Origin: an uncultured Flavobacteriales bacterium | GTDB lineage: Bacteria; Bacteroidota; Bacteroidia; Flavobacteriales_D; Sanyastnellaceae | Direction of reading: 5' to 3' | Length of the DNA stretch: 64,000 nt | Assembly: GCA_949373165.1 (NCBI GenBank) | Contig: CASICO010000002.1 | Coordinates: 32,036-96,035, forward strand | Shown: positions 61,856 to 64,000 of the stretch, piece by piece | Position numbering within the stretch: position 1 is the stretch's first letter | How the letters are laid out: each line of letters opens with the position of its first letter | Program-made: the position numbers and the translations under genes | Notes under the pieces: model-generated | The model's database searches: none | Told to the model about the DNA's origin: nothing | The model's input: only the letters and a program-made list of their open reading frames with translations

Positions 61856-64000
61856 TTACTCTGCACAAACAGTACCGAAGGCACCGAGGAAGAGAAGAAG
61901 GTCAGCTGTGGTTGTTCCACCGTCGCCATTCAAGTCCGTAGGACATGGGTTGGCGATGTCGAACAAGCAAGAACCATCATCATTCGTAGCCAGTTCGCTG
62001 TAGTTCGAAGCATCCGCATATGTGCAACCCATCACGTAGTCGGAGAAGTCACACAAGTCGTTGTTCACCACGTCCACAGTTTCTGGAGAAACATAGTTAG
62101 GAGAGAATGGCAATCCACATCCTTCTGTACAAGCAGCACCAAGACCCACAGAGAAAGTACCAGGACCTCCACTTGTTGTATTGAATGCCGCTCCAGTAAT
62201 GGTCCATGACACCTCACCTGGGAATGAACCATCCGTTACAATGAGTGTGTAACATCCAGCTTCTGGAACACACACACCATCCGTATCGAAGTCACCCCCA
62301 TTTTCTGCTGAGGTCAAGTCTCCTGAGGCAACGAGGTCACCCGCTGCATCATAGAAGCTGTATGTCGCTCCGTTCCATCCGTCACCGAAGCTATCGAACA
62401 TATTGAACTCAATGTTTGCGCCGTAGCAGCAAGATCCATCGTCAACGGATGCAAATGGGTTGTAGTTCACAGCGTCTGAGTCTGTACAGCCCAAGCAACC
62501 GAAGTCACAGAGCGTATTGTCAGCGAAGTCAACTGGACCATTGAAGTTGCATGCTGTTGTGTCCGCACATCCTGTAGAAGGTGCAGGTGCACAAGTGATC
62601 GCAAGCGCAATGAAGTAGTCAGAACCTGTAGCGCAACTCACTGAAGCGTCAGAGGTAAAGCTTACTGTTACGGAGTCAACACCAATCACGATGCCATCGT
62701 CTGCATCAACATCACTGTTGTAGAGGTTCGCACCCGTAGCAGCATCGTCGATGACCAACTCATCCCAGCCCTGCTCAATTGCTGTGCCAGCCAAGTCCAC
62801 AACGATGTTTCCACTGTTGGGGTTCACCAAAGTGAAGCTCCAGCTCTCGTTCACATCGTAGCAGTATTCCCAAGTCTCTGTCTCACAATCCAAGCAGCTT
62901 GTGAAGTCACAAGGATCATTGACATCGTCAACGTTCGCATCAACATTGTAGTTGCATGCCAAGTCATCTTGACATCCGTAAACCACGGGCTCACAAGAAA
63001 CGCTCAAGTCAAATGGACCGCCCAATGAACCAGAACCAGCAGCCACCAAGATGGCATAGCTCTCTGCACTGTCGTCTGAAATGAACTGGAAGCTCTCACC
63101 ATTGTCGCAAGACTCGCCGCTGATATAATCGTTGTCACCTTCTGCCCAGCAAAGCAAGCTAGAACAGAGACCTGTTCCACCGAAGATGGAGAAGCTTTGC
63201 TCAATTGTAGCGCCTGCAGGAAGGTTGAATGGACTGGCCTCCAATGTGATTGTTGTGCTGGCGAAGTCACCAAAGGTGCCTCCAGTAGCCAATTCACCAT
63301 CAGGACCTGACAACGTAAAGTTGCCGTCTCCATAGGTGCAGCACATGCCGTCACCGAAGCTGTCATACATAGTGAAGGTGTAGGTTCCTGGTGGCACGCA
63401 AGTGCTCAAGGAGTTTGGACCTGCAACCACGTCACCAGACCAGACAACATTGCCGGCTGCATCAGCCAAATCAAAGCTGTTCTCACCTGGGTAAGCATCA
63501 GGGTTAATCTGCAAGTCCAGACATACTGAAGGGTCAGTAGAACATCCACCGAAACACAAATCAGAGGTCGCACCCAAAGAAGAGATCACGTTGGCCGTGA
63601 TTCCGTCCAATGCGCTGCCCTCGTTCGTGAAGTAGACTGTGTAATCACCACCAGACAATCCGTAGTAGTAATCATTGAACAAGGTTGGGAACAAGGTGCC
63701 TGCAGGAATGCTCGCAACGGTATCGCCGTTGAAGACAATCACAGCACTGATGTTCTCAAAGTTGTCTGTGTTCAAGCTGTTGACTTCGAGTGTCGCATCT
63801 GGAGCGTCCACTTCTTGGAACACCTGGAACACAGTGTTCACCAATGAACCACAAGTGCTCACCGTGATCAACTGCTCTTGAGAACCATTGGCCAAAGTGT
63901 ACCAGACACCTGAACCACTTCCACCACATGCGTTGTCACCTCCGACAGAAGTAGCACCACCGGTGTTTCCAGAAAGGGTCTCGCCACAAGCAACAGCAAT
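61856..64000 (-). CDS. Large secreted repeat protein, C-terminal part (gene cut by window end)
   Basis: The reading frame is open through to base 64000, so the 5' part lies outside the window; about 714 residues are visible. The protein is acidic and rich in Asp, Cys, Gly and Thr, with several GC-D-A-N / DDGSC-type repeats (GCQDDLACNYN, GCADTTACNFN, GCTYADASNYSELATNDDGSC) and jelly-roll-like segments with FTMYDSFGDGMCCTYGDG and FGDGWNGATYSFYD. The C-terminus CPTDLNGDGGTTTADLLLFLG resembles a dockerin-like EF-hand. It is probably a T9SS cargo or surface protein with a Ca-binding tail instead of the usual type A domain. Confidence 0.82.
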   Translation of the reverse strand: MAVACGETLSGNTGGATSVGGDNACGGSGSGVWYTLANGSQEQLITVSTCGSLVNTVFQVFQEVDAPDATLEVNSLNTDNFENISAVIVFNGDTVASIPAGTLFPTLFNDYYYGLSGGDYTVYFTNEGSALDGITANVISSLGATSDLCFGGCSTDPSVCLDLQINPDAYPGENSFDLADAAGNVVWSGDVVAGPNSLSTCVPPGTYTFTMYDSFGDGMCCTYGDGNFTLSGPDGELATGGTFGDFASTTITLEASPFNLPAGATIEQSFSIFGGTGLCSSLLCWAEGDNDYISGESCDNGESFQFISDDSAESYAILVAAGSGSLGGPFDLSVSCEPVVYGCQDDLACNYNVDANVDDVNDPCDFTSCLDCETETWEYCYDVNESWSFTLVNPNSGNIVVDLAGTAIEQGWDELVIDDAATGANLYNSDVDADDGIVIGVDSVTVSFTSDASVSCATGSDYFIALAITCAPAPSTGCADTTACNFNGPVDFADNTLCDFGCLGCTDSDAVNYNPFASVDDGSCCYGANIEFNMFDSFGDGWNGATYSFYDAAGDLVASGDLTSAENGGDFDTDGVCVPEAGCYTLIVTDGSFPGEVSWTITGAAFNTTSGGPGTFSVGLGAACTEGCGLPFSPNYVSPETVDVVNNDLCDFSDYVMGCTYADASNYSELATNDDGSCLFDIANPCPTDLNGDGGTTTADLLLFLGAFGTVCAE

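Noticed and set aside
1..64000. CRISPR arrays, tRNA and rRNA genes, transposase genes
   Set aside because: I saw no repeat-spacer pattern, no cloverleaf-like segments I could support and no transposase-like protein; short hairpins found are single and at gene ends.

Overview
This 64 kb window is a chromosomal segment of a Bacteroidota bacterium, most likely a marine or aquatic member of the Flavobacteriales. The evidence is a complete gliding / type IX secretion core (porP-gldK-gldL-gldM-gldN), a separate nadE/gldB/gldC group, T9SS-type cargo with C-terminal sorting or DNGD-type tails, extracellular repeats with the GC-D-A-N / DDGSC pattern, and promoters resembling the Bacteroidota TAnnTTTG -7 element. 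I cannot name genus or species from sequence alone.

Layout. 1-8003: 3' end of topA, an arginase-fold protein with a degenerate metal site, then porP-gldKLMN closed by a strong terminator. 8019-16163: ABC-F ATPase; convergent minus-strand group of PASTA protein, T9SS cargo protein and RluD-type pseudouridine synthase; then purL. 16330-21547: an accessory island with four small paralogous proteins, each built from two copies of one roughly 50-residue module, a soluble KAP-type P-loop NTPase, a predicted AbaSI/PvuRts1I-like modification-dependent restriction endonuclease and a highly charged coiled-coil protein. This is the best candidate for an undescribed system, probably a phage-defence or other conflict system. 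21690-31020: lipoproteins, an amphi-Trp protein, a two-nuclease DUF2779 protein, a DUF389 membrane protein, a DUF481-like beta-barrel and an HExxH membrane protein. 31250-34932: dtd, a MazG-like pyrophosphohydrolase and a BNR/sortilin-type secreted protein interrupted by a frameshift. 34936-39583: nadE, an outer-membrane protein, gldB, gldC, engB and an alpha/beta hydrolase. 39838-56499: the division and cell-wall cluster mraZ-rsmH-ftsL-ftsI-murE-mraY-murD-ftsW-murG-murC-ftsQ-ftsA-ftsZ, followed by yqeY, tightly packed with many 1-8 base overlaps and headed by three phased GTGGG MraZ boxes. 56516-57726: a marR-yceI pair with palindromic operator-like DNA. 57743-64000: an outer-membrane protein, small membrane protein, nitroreductase, M28 peptidase, an SDR gene broken by a frameshift, and a large secreted repeat protein cut by the window end.

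Three otherwise good genes (near 23395, 34004 and 61391) are each broken by what looks like one extra base in a homopolymer run. The shared pattern suggests sequencing or assembly error rather than three independent gene losses. No tRNA, rRNA, CRISPR array or insertion sequence was recognised.
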